Assembly (NCBI RefSeq): GCF_001939045.1
Contig: NZ_MKIM01000022.1
Location: forward strand, 230,497-294,496
Direction: 5' to 3'
Length of the DNA stretch: 64,000 nt
Origin: Rhizobium oryziradicis
Lineage (GTDB): Bacteria > Pseudomonadota > Alphaproteobacteria > Rhizobiales > Rhizobiaceae
Positions 8,911 to 18,310 of the stretch are shown one piece after another. The position numbers and the translations under genes were made by a program. Below the pieces are notes generated by a model. It saw nothing but the letters and a program-made list of their open reading frames with translations. It was not told the origin of the DNA and made no database searches. Position 1 is the stretch's first letter, and every line of letters begins with the position of its first letter.

Positions 8911-9747
8911 ATGACAATGAGCATCATCAGAAGCGAAATTTCACGAAGGGCACGCGGCACGGTTATGGCGGTTGCTCTTGCCCTCACAGGATTGATGGGA
9001 CAGCAGGCGGCTGCCGCTGACAATCCCTATGGATTGATTGATCCCAAGGTGATCAGTGTTGGCACCATGGGCGATGCCAAGCCCTATACATTCATCACGT
9101 CGGATGGAAAATTCACCGGCTTTGACATCGAGCTTTTTCTCAATGTTGCCGAGCGCATGGGGTTTAAGAAAGACCAGGTTGTTTTCACCGGGCAGGAATT
9201 TTCGGCCTTGATGCCATCTGTGGCCAATGGCCGTTTTGATGTGGCAGTTGCAGCGATTGGCACCACTGAAGCACGCAAGAAAACCGTCGATTTCTCCGAT
9301 GGGTATCTGGCAGGCTATCTCTCGGTGCTGACGCCCGACGCAAAAATCACGGACGCTGCCAGCCTGAAGGGCAAGCGCTTGGGCGTGGTGCAAGGCACGT
9401 TGCAGGAAATTTATGCCACCAAGAATTTCAAGGACACAGACCTTGTGAAATTCCCGGATAACAATTCTGCGGTCTCTGCCTTGAACAATGGCACAATCGA
9501 TGCCCATTTCCTCGACTACGAGGCCGCCAAGGACTACACGGCGCGTTTCAAGGCGCTGAAAATTGCCATCAACATTCCAAGCTTCGATGCACCTGCGGGC
9601 TTTGTGGTGCGTAAAGGCAATGACGCGCTGCGCGAGGGCCTCAACAAGGGTCTGCACGCCGCCATGCAGGATGGCACCTGGAAAAAGCTTTACGAAAAAT
9701 GGTTCCCCGGCTCGCCGATGCCTGCCGAATACCTTCCCAAGCCTTGA
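8911..9747 (+). CDS. ABC transporter substrate-binding protein, family 3 (polar amino acid type)
   Basis: This 278-residue periplasmic protein has an N-terminal signal peptide (basic start, hydrophobic [17 protein letters not shown] cleavage region at about 35). The SBP_bac_3 pattern follows: [25 protein letters not shown] near the start, then [19 protein letters not shown] and the C-terminal [13 protein letters not shown]. Family 3 proteins bind polar amino acids, opines and related small molecules. ATG 8911 or 8917 could each be the start. A stable hairpin follows the stop before the fused permease-ATPase gene. Confidence 0.9.
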   Translation: MTMSIIRSEISRRARGTVMAVALALTGLMGQQAAAADNPYGLIDPKVISVGTMGDAKPYTFITSDGKFTGFDIELFLNVAERMGFKKDQVVFTGQEFSALMPSVANGRFDVAVAAIGTTEARKKTVDFSDGYLAGYLSVLTPDAKITDAASLKGKRLGVVQGTLQEIYATKNFKDTDLVKFPDNNSAVSALNNGTIDAHFLDYEAAKDYTARFKALKIAINIPSFDAPAGFVVRKGNDALREGLNKGLHAAMQDGTWKKLYEKWFPGSPMPAEYLPKP

Positions 9748-9757
9748 TGGAGCAACG

Positions 9758-9784
9758 CCCGGTTGGCTGCGAGTGCCAACCGGG
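9758..9784 (+). terminator. intercistronic hairpin after binding-protein gene
   Basis: The arms CCCGGTTGGC (9758-9767) and GCCAACCGGG (9775-9784) form a perfect 10-bp stem with a 7-base loop. It starts 10 bases after the binding-protein stop and 41 bases before the permease-ATPase start. There is no strong U-tract. It probably attenuates read-through or stabilises the upstream mRNA so that binding protein is made in excess. Confidence 0.6.
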
Positions 9785-9824
9785 GGCTTTCAGGCACATC
9801 ATTATCATCGGGAAGGACGTTTGA

Positions 9825-11348
9825 ATGGAATGGCTTGAAACACTGCGTCGCAGTTTTCTCGATTGGGATGCGATGGCAGAAGTGCTGCCTGCCATGATTA
9901 CGGTTGGCTTGAAAAATACCCTGATTTTGGCCTTCGCCTCGACGGTGATTGGCGTGGTGATTGGCATGATCCTCGCCATTATGGGCATTTCGCGCTCGCC
10001 GTACTTACGCATTCCAGCGCGGATTTATACGGATATTTTTCGCGGCCTGCCCGCTATTGTTACCATTTTGCTGATTGGACAGGGCTTTGCCCGCATCGCA
10101 CGTGACCTGTGGGGGCCTTCGCCTTATCCGCTTGGCATTCTGGCTCTGAGCCTGATTGCCGGGGCCTATATTGGCGAAATCTTCCGCTCCGGCATTCAAA
10201 GCGTTGATCGAGGCCAGTTGGAAGCCTGCAGGGCACTGAGCATGAGCTATGGTCAGGGCATGCGGCTGATCATTGTGCCGCAAGGCGTGCGCCGGGTGTT
10301 GCCAGCCTTGGTCAACCAGTTCATCGGCAATGTGAAAGATTCAAGCCTCGTTTATTTTCTGGGTCTTTTGGCATCCGAGCGTGAGATTTTTCGCGTCGGG
10401 CAAGATCAGGCCGTGGTCACAGGCAATCTCTCGCCGCTGCTGCTGGCAGGCGTGTTTTATCTGATCATCACCGTACCCCTCACCCATCTGGTCAACACCA
10501 TTGATACGCGTCTGCGGCTCGGTAAAAAGCCCGCCAGCGAAGCTGTCAGCGGTCTTGCAGAAGTCAGCGAACTGGCAGAAGCCGTTGATCATACAAAGGT
10601 TGCGGCCAAGGAGATCACCTTTACCGGCGGCAGCCTGGATGTGCGTGGGTTGACGATGGCCTATGGCACACTGGACGTGCTGAAAGGTGTTGATCTCACG
10701 GTCAAGCCCGGCACGGTCACCTGCATCATTGGCCCTTCAGGCTCTGGAAAATCCACGCTTTTGCGCTGCCTTAACCGATTGGTCGAGCCAAAGGGCGGCG
10801 ATATTTTGCTGGATGGCAGCAGCATTCTGACCATGAAGCCCGAAAAGTTGCGCCGCAAGGTCGGCATGGTGTTTCAGCATTTCAACCTGTTTCCCGATCA
10901 TTCCGCGCTCGACAATGTCATGTTGTCGCTCACCAAGATCAAAGGTCTGTCGCGCTCGGAAGCCGAGCGGATTGCCTTGGCCAGATTGCGCGATGTCGGG
11001 CTGGAAAGCCGCAAAGATCATCGTCCCGGTGGGCTCTCGGGCGGGCAACAGCAGCGGGTGGCCATTGCCCGCGCATTGGCGATGGAACCGGAGGTGATCC
11101 TGTTTGATGAAGTCACCTCGGCGCTTGATCCAGAACTGGTCAAAGGTGTTTTGAACCTGATGGCCGATCTGGGTGAGCGGGGCATGACCATGGTGGTGGT
11201 CACCCACGAAATGGGCTTTGCCCGCCGGGTGGCCGATCAGGTGATTTTCATGGACGAGGGCAAAGTGGTGGAAGCGGGTTCACCGGAAGCCATTTTTGAC
11301 AATCCTCAAAGTGCGCGATTGAAGCACTTTTTGGCAGAGGTTTTGTAA
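9825..11348 (+). CDS. fused amino-acid-type ABC permease / ATP-binding protein
   Basis: The 507-residue protein joins two functions that are usually separate. Residues 1-235 are a HisM/GlnP-type permease with several hydrophobic segments and the EAA-type loop ([25 protein letters not shown], about 130-155). After a 30-residue Ala/Glu-rich linker, residues 268-507 are a GlnQ-like ATPase with Walker [10 protein letters not shown] (about 303), Q-loop [10 protein letters not shown], signature LSGGQQQR (about 405) and Walker [13 protein letters not shown]. Such fusions are known in proteobacteria. A homodimer would supply both permease and both ATPase subunits. The substrate is shared with the upstream family 3 binding protein. 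Confidence 0.93.
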   Translation: MEWLETLRRSFLDWDAMAEVLPAMITVGLKNTLILAFASTVIGVVIGMILAIMGISRSPYLRIPARIYTDIFRGLPAIVTILLIGQGFARIARDLWGPSPYPLGILALSLIAGAYIGEIFRSGIQSVDRGQLEACRALSMSYGQGMRLIIVPQGVRRVLPALVNQFIGNVKDSSLVYFLGLLASEREIFRVGQDQAVVTGNLSPLLLAGVFYLIITVPLTHLVNTIDTRLRLGKKPASEAVSGLAEVSELAEAVDHTKVAAKEITFTGGSLDVRGLTMAYGTLDVLKGVDLTVKPGTVTCIIGPSGSGKSTLLRCLNRLVEPKGGDILLDGSSILTMKPEKLRRKVGMVFQHFNLFPDHSALDNVMLSLTKIKGLSRSEAERIALARLRDVGLESRKDHRPGGLSGGQQQRVAIARALAMEPEVILFDEVTSALDPELVKGVLNLMADLGERGMTMVVVTHEMGFARRVADQVIFMDEGKVVEAGSPEAIFDNPQSARLKHFLAEVL

Positions 11349-11374
11349 GTCATTGAAAGAAGGCAGATAACGTT

Positions 11375-12379
11375 ATGAGAAAACTTCGATGGGGCGTGTT
11401 GGGCGCTGCCAATATCGCCATCAAAGCGGTTATTCCGGCCATTCAAGCCGGAGAAACAGGCATTGTTGCCGCCATTGCCTCGCGCTCACTGGCCAAAGCG
11501 CAAAGCGTGGCAGCCGAGCTTGGCATTGCGAAAGCCTATGGCAGCTATGAAGACTTGCTGTGTGATCCCGATATTGATGCCATTTATAACCCGCTGCCCA
11601 ACCACCTGCATATGCCGATGACGCTGGACGCGATCCGCAATGACAAACCGGTGCTGTGCGAAAAGCCGATTGCACTGACAGCGGAGGAAGCGATGCAAAT
11701 CGCTTCAGCCTCCCGCACATCGGGTGTGCTGGTGGCTGAGGCCTTCATGGTGCGCCATCATCCCCAATGGCAAATGGTGCGGGAATTGGTGCAGGCGGGG
11801 CGCATTGGCACGGCCCTTGCCATTCAAACCATCTTTTCCTACTATCTTGATGATCCAGCCAACGTTCGAAACCAGAAAGCCATTGGCGGAGGCGGGCTTT
11901 ATGATGTGGGCTGTTACGCCATCAACACCGCACGCTTCGTGTTTGATGGAGAGCCGGAGCGGGTTATTGGTCTATTTGATCAGGATGAGACATTCCAGAC
12001 CGATAGAATGATGAGCGGCTTGGCAGAATTTTCCGCCCACCGCCACCTCACTTTTACATGCGCAACGCAGCTTTCCCTATGCCAGAAAGTGACCGTGCTT
12101 GGCACGCAAGGGCGCGTTGACATCGCCATTCCCTTCAATGCGCCAACGGATACACCCACCACCATCACCATTGATGATGGCCGCGACCTGACCGGCGGCG
12201 GGCGCGAGATCGTCGAGATCAACGCTGCCAATCAATATGGCCTGCAATGTGATGCTTTTGCGCGGGCCGTGCTGGCGGGCACTCCTTTGCCGACAGGGCT
12301 AGACGATGCCGTGGCCAATATGAAGGTGATTGATGCGTTTTTCCGCTCCAACCGCAGCAACAGCTGGGAAAAACCCTGA
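11375..12379 (+). CDS. Gfo/Idh/MocA family NAD(P)-dependent oxidoreductase
   Basis: This 334-residue enzyme has an N-terminal Rossmann fold (LRWGVLGAANIAIKAVIPAI, residues 4-23), the YNPLPNHLH segment and the family signature CEKPIAL at about residue 93. The C-terminal substrate domain carries GGGGLYDVGCYAINTARF. Relatives oxidise or reduce sugars, inositols, hydroxy compounds or imines using NAD(P). It starts 26 bases after the fused transporter gene and precedes a flavin oxidoreductase. That makes a two-enzyme redox step on the imported compound likely. The substrate cannot be named. Confidence 0.9.
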   Translation: MRKLRWGVLGAANIAIKAVIPAIQAGETGIVAAIASRSLAKAQSVAAELGIAKAYGSYEDLLCDPDIDAIYNPLPNHLHMPMTLDAIRNDKPVLCEKPIALTAEEAMQIASASRTSGVLVAEAFMVRHHPQWQMVRELVQAGRIGTALAIQTIFSYYLDDPANVRNQKAIGGGGLYDVGCYAINTARFVFDGEPERVIGLFDQDETFQTDRMMSGLAEFSAHRHLTFTCATQLSLCQKVTVLGTQGRVDIAIPFNAPTDTPTTITIDDGRDLTGGGREIVEINAANQYGLQCDAFARAVLAGTPLPTGLDDAVANMKVIDAFFRSNRSNSWEKP

Positions 12380-12421
12380 GCCGATTTGAGATCCAGAGAA
12401 TGAAAGACTGAGAGAAAACCT

Positions 12422-13543
12422 ATGTTTGAAAACAGAATATCCAGCGTTGTCGTGATCGGCGGCGGTATTTTCGGAACCTCCACGGCGGTGCAATTGGCGC
12501 GGCGCGGTATCAAGGTGACATTGATCAACGATGGGCCGATTGCCAATGGGGCATCGGGGCGCTCCTTGTCCTGGCTGAACTCATCACGGATGCGTTCCGA
12601 GCCTTATCATCGCTTGCGCATGGCAGGCATTGATCGATACCGCACACTGGCTGAGCGCTTTCCGGGAGCGGATTGGCTCTCTTTCAAAGGCGGCCTGACC
12701 TGGGATGCCGATGATAGCAGCAATGAGATTGTGGCCGCTTTTGAGCATGAAATCACGCTGGCCTATGATGCGCTTCATCTAGCAGCAGATGAGGTTAAAA
12801 CCGTCACGCCCGGCGTCAATGCCAATGCCATCACGCCACAGGGGGCGATTTTTAATGCGGCGGAGGGCTGGGTGGATTTGCCATCCCTGATCAAGCTGCT
12901 GGTCGGTGAATTTTCGGAGCGCGGCGGCAAAGTGATTACCGATGCCGGGGCGGCCAGTGTGGTGATTGAAAACGGGCGCGCTGTTGGTGCCCGCACCACA
13001 AATGGCGCGGTTTTTCTTGCCGATGCCGTGCTGGTTGCTACCGGCCCATCGGTGCCCAAAATGACGGCAGATGTCGGGCAGAAAATTGATGATGGCACGC
13101 CCATTTCCCTGCTGGTCACCACCAAACCAGTCGATCTTGCGCTGAAAGCGGTGCTGAACACACCGCGCATTGCCATTCGGCCCGGCCCGAACAACACATT
13201 TGCGCTGGATTCTGCCTGGTCCGAGGAAGAGGTCGGCACTCTGGAAGATGGCAGCTATCGGGTGAGGCAGGAAACGCTGGATGGCCTTCTGGCTGAAGCC
13301 TCGAAAGTGTTGGAAGGCAATCCGAAGCTTGAGCTTGAAAGCTATGGCGTTGGCCGCAAACCCATTCCAGGTGATGGTGAGCCGGTGCTGGGCGAACTTC
13401 AAGCCATTCCGGGTTATTTCGTTGCCTTCAGCCACAGCGGCGCAACGCTTGGTCTGATTGTCGGTGAGCTTCTGGCCTATGAAATTGCCACGGGAGAGCG
13501 TCACTCAATGTTGGCCACCTTCCGGCCTGAACGCTTTGCCTGA
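12422..13543 (+). CDS. FAD-dependent oxidoreductase, DAO family
   Basis: This 373-residue flavoprotein opens with the dinucleotide-binding motif VVVIGGGIFGTSTAVQLARRG (residues 8-28) and has the GASGRSLSW segment near 43 that follows the ribityl-binding strand. Near the C-terminus YGVGRKPIPGDGEPVLGE and FSHSGATLG match D-amino acid dehydrogenase/sarcosine oxidase-like enzymes. It probably oxidises an amine or imino/amino acid to an imine. Together with a family 3 importer and a MocA-type enzyme it fits catabolism of an amino acid derivative or opine-like compound. This is inferred from context. Confidence 0.88.
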   Translation: MFENRISSVVVIGGGIFGTSTAVQLARRGIKVTLINDGPIANGASGRSLSWLNSSRMRSEPYHRLRMAGIDRYRTLAERFPGADWLSFKGGLTWDADDSSNEIVAAFEHEITLAYDALHLAADEVKTVTPGVNANAITPQGAIFNAAEGWVDLPSLIKLLVGEFSERGGKVITDAGAASVVIENGRAVGARTTNGAVFLADAVLVATGPSVPKMTADVGQKIDDGTPISLLVTTKPVDLALKAVLNTPRIAIRPGPNNTFALDSAWSEEEVGTLEDGSYRVRQETLDGLLAEASKVLEGNPKLELESYGVGRKPIPGDGEPVLGELQAIPGYFVAFSHSGATLGLIVGELLAYEIATGERHSMLATFRPERFA

Positions 13544-13557
13544 CATTCGAGCGCGCT

Positions 13558-13612
13558 GCCGATTTAGAGCGCCGATCTGATTCACTCAGATCGAATAGCG
13601 CTCTAAATCGGC
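13558..13612. repeat. long perfect palindrome (stem-loop) after the flavoprotein gene
   Basis: Outer arms GCCGATTTAGAGCGC (13558-13572) and GCGCTCTAAATCGGC (13598-13612) match over all 15 bases. A second perfect 8-bp stem, CGATCTGA/TCAGATCG (13573-13580 and 13586-13593), is nested inside. It starts 15 bases after the flavoprotein stop and could terminate transcription. The GATTTAGAGCGC core resembles palindromic intergenic repeats common in rhizobia. Confidence 0.7.
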
Positions 13613-13630
13613 GGCTCACATCCCGATAAA

Positions 13631-13653
13631 AATAGTTGTAAGTGTCCACTATT
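13631..13653. promoter_or_regulatory. probable MarR-type operator, copy 1
   Basis: The 23-base motif has the form AATAGTTGTAA-NNN-TCCACTATT with imperfect dyad symmetry (AATAGT...ACTATT). It lies about 100 bases before the ATPase gene at 13752. A near-identical copy lies before the MarR gene at 15468-15490; the two differ only in the three central bases and one edge base. Shared control by the MarR protein is inferred. Confidence 0.65.
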
Positions 13654-13751
13654 TGATTTAGGCTTTTGAGTAACAAGGGCGCAAAGAACGCTCCGTTTGG
13701 GTGGGAAACACAGACCGAGGGCATCAATTCAGCGTCTTGTCAGGAGCCGAA

Positions 13752-15404
13752 ATGGTCCGCTCTCCAGCCTCGCACACAATGCCATCTGCAAATGTTCTTG
13801 CCGTTCGCAATCTCACCGTCAGCCTGCCCAAGGGCATGGAACGAAGCTATGCTGTGCAGGATATTTCCTTCTCGCTTCTGGCGGGGGAAATCCTGTGCAT
13901 CATCGGTGAATCCGGCTCGGGCAAGTCGGTGACGGCCAGTGCCGTCATGGGTTTGCTGTCGCCGGTGATCAAAGTGACGAGCGGCAGCATTGAGCTGAAC
14001 GGCATGGATATTTTGCAAGCCAAGCCGGATGTGGTGCGGGGTCTGCGGGGGCGCGTGGTGTCGATTATCTTTCAAGACCCGCTCTCGGCGCTCAACCCAT
14101 TGATGACCATTGGCGATCAGATCATTGAGGTGATGCAAGCCCATAACATCGGCACGCCAGAAACCCGATCTGTGAAACTGCTGGAATTGCTCGTTGAAGT
14201 CGGCCTACCAGAGCCAAAGACGCTTCAGCATCAACATCCGTTCCAGCTCTCTGGTGGTCAGCGCCAAAGAGTGATGATTGCCATGGCCTTGGCGCTGGAC
14301 CCGGATGTGCTGATTGCCGATGAGCCAACCACCGCGCTGGATGTGACCACGCAAGCCCAGATTTTGGAGTTGATCCGCAAAATCCAGCGCCGCAAAGGCA
14401 TGAGCATGATGTTCATCACCCATGACTTTGGCGTTGTGGCCGAAATTGCTGATCGGGTGATTGTGATGGAAAAAGGCAAAATCGTTGAACAGGGCGTGGC
14501 TGCCGATGTGCTGGAACGCCCAACACATCCCTATACGCAAAGGTTGATGGCCGCCGTGCCCCGCATGCGCAGCGTTGATGAGATGCGCGAGGGGCAGACC
14601 CCGATTGTGCTACAGGTGGAAAATCTGGAAAAGACCTACCGCCCATCCGGCAGCTTTTTTGCCAAAGCCCGAGCCGTGAAAGCCGTTGATGGCGTGAGCC
14701 TGACAATCCGCGAAGGTGAAACTCTTGGTATTGTGGGAGAATCCGGCTCCGGTAAATCATCGCTTGGGCGTATTTTGATGAAGTTGATGGAGGCTGATAG
14801 TGGCCGCATCCTGTTTGATGGGCGCGACATTCGCCCCATGACTGAGCAGGCCTTTCGCCCGCTTCGACCCTATATCCAGATGGTGTTTCAAGATCCGTTT
14901 GCATCCCTCAATCCGCGTCACACCATTGAAACTGTGCTGACAGCGGGGCCGATTGCCCACGCAATGTCGAAACAGGAAGCCAAAGCGAAAGCACTGCGGT
15001 TGCTCTCACTCGTCGGGTTGGATTCTGGTGCCTATGACCGTTACCCCCATGAATTTTCCGGCGGTCAACGCCAACGGATTGGCATTGCGCGGGCCTTGAT
15101 GTTCGATCCGGTGCTGTTGATTGCCGATGAAGCGGTCTCGGCGCTGGATGTCTCGATTCAGGCGCAGGTGTTGACGCTGCTCAAAGAGATTCAGAACAAA
15201 ACCAAAATTGCCATGATGTTCATCACCCATGATCTGCGCGTCGCAAGCCAGATTTGTGATGACGTGGCCGTGCTCTACAAGGGCAAAATTGTCGAGCAAG
15301 GCCCGCCTGCCCGCATCTTTCGACACCCCGAAAATGACTATACCAAACGGCTGGTAGCGGCCATTCCCGGCTCGGATTGGGAGATTGCCGCAGAGCCTGC
15401 ATGA
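13752..15404 (+). CDS. dual ATP-binding protein of peptide/opine-type ABC transporter
   Basis: The 550-residue protein fuses the two oligopeptide-type ATPases (DppD- and DppF-like). Domain 1 has Walker A GESGSGKS (about 51), signature LSGGQRQR and Walker [13 protein letters not shown]. Domain 2 has GESGSGKSS (about 330), FSGGQRQR and [12 protein letters not shown]. Each half ends with the peptide-family C-terminal segment ([25 protein letters not shown]). The start chosen is ATG 13752, with AGGAG 7 bases upstream. The open frame runs back to 13701 without a ribosome site. Its binding protein and permeases lie 3-6 kb downstream, after marR, an SDR and a flavoprotein gene. Confidence 0.92.
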   Translation: MVRSPASHTMPSANVLAVRNLTVSLPKGMERSYAVQDISFSLLAGEILCIIGESGSGKSVTASAVMGLLSPVIKVTSGSIELNGMDILQAKPDVVRGLRGRVVSIIFQDPLSALNPLMTIGDQIIEVMQAHNIGTPETRSVKLLELLVEVGLPEPKTLQHQHPFQLSGGQRQRVMIAMALALDPDVLIADEPTTALDVTTQAQILELIRKIQRRKGMSMMFITHDFGVVAEIADRVIVMEKGKIVEQGVAADVLERPTHPYTQRLMAAVPRMRSVDEMREGQTPIVLQVENLEKTYRPSGSFFAKARAVKAVDGVSLTIREGETLGIVGESGSGKSSLGRILMKLMEADSGRILFDGRDIRPMTEQAFRPLRPYIQMVFQDPFASLNPRHTIETVLTAGPIAHAMSKQEAKAKALRLLSLVGLDSGAYDRYPHEFSGGQRQRIGIARALMFDPVLLIADEAVSALDVSIQAQVLTLLKEIQNKTKIAMMFITHDLRVASQICDDVAVLYKGKIVEQGPPARIFRHPENDYTKRLVAAIPGSDWEIAAEPA

Positions 15405-15467
15405 ACATGTTTGCTCGTTTTGCAGGCAGAAATTTTCCTGCGTATTTTTCTGGCACGAGAGCGAAAT

Positions 15468-15490
15468 AATAGTTGTAATCATCCACTAAT
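15468..15490. promoter_or_regulatory. probable MarR-type operator, copy 2
   Basis: The second copy of the motif AATAGTTGTAA-NNN-TCCACTA lies about 115 bases upstream of the MarR start and after the dual ATPase gene. Its position fits autoregulation of marR and control of the genes that follow. Confidence 0.65.
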
Positions 15491-15606
15491 TTTGTATGCT
15501 CTCACTATCGAGAAAGTGAATAAAAACAAGGTCTGAAGGTTTCAAGGCATCGTGCCATATGCTATTGGCGGCGAATGGATTTTTGCGCGTCTGAGGAGGC
15601 AATGGC

Positions 15607-16098
15607 ATGGGGATGGAGACAAAAAATGCACCGCCGGTGACGGTGGATGAGGTTGAGCTTGGCGTTCTGGATGAGATGCTGAGCTTCTTTATCCGCAGCC
15701 TCAGCATTGTGGTGTCGCGTGATCTGGATGAGAAACTGGGCGATCTGGAAGTGGCCAAAGGCACCGGCAAGGTCAGCACCTTGTTGCTGGTCGATCGGCA
15801 TCCCGGCATCCGGCCCTCGGTGATTGCGCAGATTATTATGCGCGATCGTTCGGCCATGGGCCGTCTCGTTGACCTGATGGAAAGTCAGGGGCTGCTCCGG
15901 CGGGAAGTCTCCGCCGAAGATAGTCGTGCGCAGGAACTGTATATTACGCCAAAGGGTGCCGAGGTCGCGCAGCAAGTGCGCGCGATTGTTGGGCCACAGT
16001 CTGAGGCGTTTTTCTCGGACCTGACCTTGAAAGAGCAGCGCGTCGTTATCGACGCCTTGCGAAAAGTCTACCGGCGAAAGGTCGGGTTTACGTCTTAA
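15607..16098 (+). CDS. MarR family transcriptional regulator
   Basis: This 163-residue protein has the winged-helix MarR layout. A central helix-turn-helix (LVDRHPGIRPSVIAQIIMRDRSAMGRLVDLM, about 60-90) is followed by a wing around RREVSAEDSRAQELYITPKG. The start ATG 15607 follows AGGAGG by 7 bases; an ATG five bases earlier is in another frame. It sits inside the peptide/opine transporter cluster and is preceded by a copy of a motif also found before the dual ATPase gene. It probably responds to the imported compound or an aldehyde intermediate. Confidence 0.9.
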   Translation: MGMETKNAPPVTVDEVELGVLDEMLSFFIRSLSIVVSRDLDEKLGDLEVAKGTGKVSTLLLVDRHPGIRPSVIAQIIMRDRSAMGRLVDLMESQGLLRREVSAEDSRAQELYITPKGAEVAQQVRAIVGPQSEAFFSDLTLKEQRVVIDALRKVYRRKVGFTS

Positions 16099-16099
16099 A

Positions 16100-16148
16100 A
16101 GCATCGGACCGAAAAGTGGTCGCCGGTTTTTTTTGAAAATCCGATGCT
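16100..16148. repeat. RIME-like palindromic intergenic repeat
   Basis: Arms AGCATCGGA (16100-16108) and TCCGATGCT (16140-16148) enclose ACCGAAAAGTGG and CCGGTTTTTT, giving an extended stem-loop 2 bases after the MarR stop. The sequence closely resembles the rhizobial intergenic palindromes with a GCATCGGAnCGAAAAGTG core. A half copy appears near 7460. The poly-T in the loop means it could also act in termination. Confidence 0.7.
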
Positions 16149-16174
16149 AAAGATTGCGCGGGGGCGCGTATTGT

Positions 16175-16873
16175 ATGAACAAAAACCGCGTCGCAATGAT
16201 TTCCGGTGCCAATCGCGGGATTGGCGCTGCTATTGCCCAAAAATTGAGTGACGAAGGCTGGCGTTTATCGCTTGGCATGCGCCAGCCGGTGATGCCGGAG
16301 TGGGCTGATCCTGCCAAAACGCACCTGTTTGCCTATGATGCCACCGATGCCTCGGCGGAGGGCGCTTGGGTGGCGCAAACCCTTGAAAGATTTGGCGCTA
16401 TTGACGCAATTGTCGCCAATGCCGGGATTATCATTGCCAAGACGGTGATTGAAGCAGACGACGACGATATTGATGCGTTGCTGGACGTGAATGTCAAAGC
16501 CCCGCGCCGTCTTGCCAAGGCTGCCTGGGATGCGCTGTCTGCCAGCGGATGCGGGCGGGTGATTATCATTGGTTCGCTCTCAGGCAAGCGGGTTAAATCC
16601 GCAAGTTCCGGCCTTTACTCCGTGTCGAAATTTGCCGCCGTGGCGCTGGCCCACGCCATCCGCCATGCGGGGTTTGATCTTGGCATTCGCGCCACCGCCG
16701 TTTGCCCCGGCTTTGTCGCCACCGATATGGCCCGAGGCCTGACCAACCGAGCGGATGAGCACATGACCGACCCGCGCGATCTGGCTCGCATTGTCACCAT
16801 GCTGATCGACCTGCCGAACGAGGCAAGCATTGCCGAATTTAACATCAACTGCCAGCTGGAAGAGTCCTACTGA
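16175..16873 (+). CDS. short-chain dehydrogenase/reductase (SDR)
   Basis: The 232-residue enzyme has the classical SDR elements: cofactor motif SGANRGIGAAIA (TGxxxGxG type, residues 10-21), VANAGI (NAG motif, about 80), a catalytic serine in IIGSLSGKR and Y-x3-K in YSVSKFAA (about 148-152). The start ATG 16175 gives MNKNRVAM directly before the cofactor strand; the open frame extends back to 16154. Its stop overlaps the start of the next flavoprotein gene (TGATG). It probably oxidises or reduces an alcohol or carbonyl intermediate of the compound taken up by the adjacent transporter. Confidence 0.9.
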   Translation: MNKNRVAMISGANRGIGAAIAQKLSDEGWRLSLGMRQPVMPEWADPAKTHLFAYDATDASAEGAWVAQTLERFGAIDAIVANAGIIIAKTVIEADDDDIDALLDVNVKAPRRLAKAAWDALSASGCGRVIIIGSLSGKRVKSASSGLYSVSKFAAVALAHAIRHAGFDLGIRATAVCPGFVATDMARGLTNRADEHMTDPRDLARIVTMLIDLPNEASIAEFNINCQLEESY

Positions 16874-18204
16874 TGCCCGGTCCTTATGTTGTACCTGTTC
16901 ACGGTGATGCCGAATTGCCGAAGGAAGTCGATGTTGTCGTGATTGGCGGCGGTATCATTGGCACGTCAACGGCGTTGGAACTGGCCGAAGCCGGATTGCG
17001 CGTTGCCCTTTGCGAAAAAGGTGGCATTGGTCAGGAACAATCGAGCCGCAATTGGGGCTGGGTGCGGATTTCAAGGCGCGATCCGCGCGAAGTGCCGTTG
17101 ATGGCCGAAGCCTTGCGCATCTGGAGCAATCTCGACAAGCGCATTGAGGGCGATACTGGCTATAAGCGGGCCGGAATTATCTTCACCTGCGCCAATGCGA
17201 AAGAATATGCCGACCACGCGCGCTGGAACCGCAATCTGGAAGGCTATCAGCTGGATTCACGCATGTTGAGCAAGGCGGAATTCAACGCCATGTTCCCCGG
17301 CTCCAATCTGCCTTTGGAAGGCGCGCTCTACACCTCAAACGATGGCCGCGCCGAGCCGCAAAAGGCCGCCCCCGCCATCGCCGAGGCTGCCCGCCGCAAG
17401 GGTGCCAGCATTCTCACCGAATGCGCGGTGCGCGGCATTGAAACCTCTGGCGGCAAAGTCTCCGGTGTGATCACCGAGCGCGGAGCCATCGCCTGCACAT
17501 CTGTGGTGTTGGCCGGCGGCGCGTGGTCCAGCCTGTTTGCGGGCATGTTTGGCCTGCGGCTACCGCAGCTGAAGGTGATGAATAGTGTGCTGCGCACCAA
17601 GCCCCTGGAAGGAGGGCCGGAACAGGCGATCTGGTCCAATGGCTTTGCGCTGCGCAAGCGGCAGGATGGCGGCTACACCATTGCATCTGGCCACGAAAAC
17701 GTGGTGGATATTGTGCCCAAATCTTTCCAGTTCGCGCTCGATTTTCTGCCAGCCCTGAGCAAGGAATGGCGGTCGTTGAAATTCCGATTGGGCGGCCGGT
17801 TTTATGATGAAGCCCGCCTCTCAACCCGCTGGCGCATGGATGAGCCAAGCCCGTTTGAATATTGCCGCGTGCTGGACCCTGTGCCCTCGAAAAAGCTGTC
17901 TGATCTGGCGCTCGCCAATCTCACCAAGGCCTTTCCGGTCTTTGCGCAGGCCCAGATTGCCCAGCGCTGGGCGGGCTATATTGATGTGACGCCAGACGCT
18001 GTGCCGGTGATTTCGGCCATTGATGCCATTCCGGGCTTCCATATGGCCACGGGTTTCTCCGGCCATGGTTTTGGCATCGGGCCTGCGGCGGGGCGGCTGA
18101 TGGCCGATATTGTGCTTGGTCGCGCGCCGATTGTTGATGCCCATAACTTCAGATTCTCCCGCTTTTCCGATGGATCGAAGATCGAGATCATCAGCGGTTT
18201 TTAA
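16873..18204 (+). CDS. FAD-dependent oxidoreductase, DAO family (second)
   Basis: This 443-residue flavoprotein has VDVVVIGGGIIGTSTALELAEAG near residues 18-40 and the SSRNWGWVRISRRDPREVPLM segment that follows the first flavin motif in DadA-like enzymes. The C-terminal GFHMATGFSGHGFGIGPAAGRLMADI closes the FAD site. It probably oxidises a secondary amine, N-methyl amine or D-amino acid. It overlaps the SDR stop by one base and precedes the binding-protein gene. With the flavoprotein at 21951 it is one of two such enzymes in this cluster. Confidence 0.9.
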   Translation: MPGPYVVPVHGDAELPKEVDVVVIGGGIIGTSTALELAEAGLRVALCEKGGIGQEQSSRNWGWVRISRRDPREVPLMAEALRIWSNLDKRIEGDTGYKRAGIIFTCANAKEYADHARWNRNLEGYQLDSRMLSKAEFNAMFPGSNLPLEGALYTSNDGRAEPQKAAPAIAEAARRKGASILTECAVRGIETSGGKVSGVITERGAIACTSVVLAGGAWSSLFAGMFGLRLPQLKVMNSVLRTKPLEGGPEQAIWSNGFALRKRQDGGYTIASGHENVVDIVPKSFQFALDFLPALSKEWRSLKFRLGGRFYDEARLSTRWRMDEPSPFEYCRVLDPVPSKKLSDLALANLTKAFPVFAQAQIAQRWAGYIDVTPDAVPVISAIDAIPGFHMATGFSGHGFGIGPAAGRLMADIVLGRAPIVDAHNFRFSRFSDGSKIEIISGF

Positions 18205-18310
18205 CCCAGACATCAAACACGCATACGGGAGACTACAACTCGCCTCACAAGAAGGCAGACCAAAAAGACGCAAAATGGATCAGCTCAAAAATAAAATAGG
18301 GAACAGCTCC

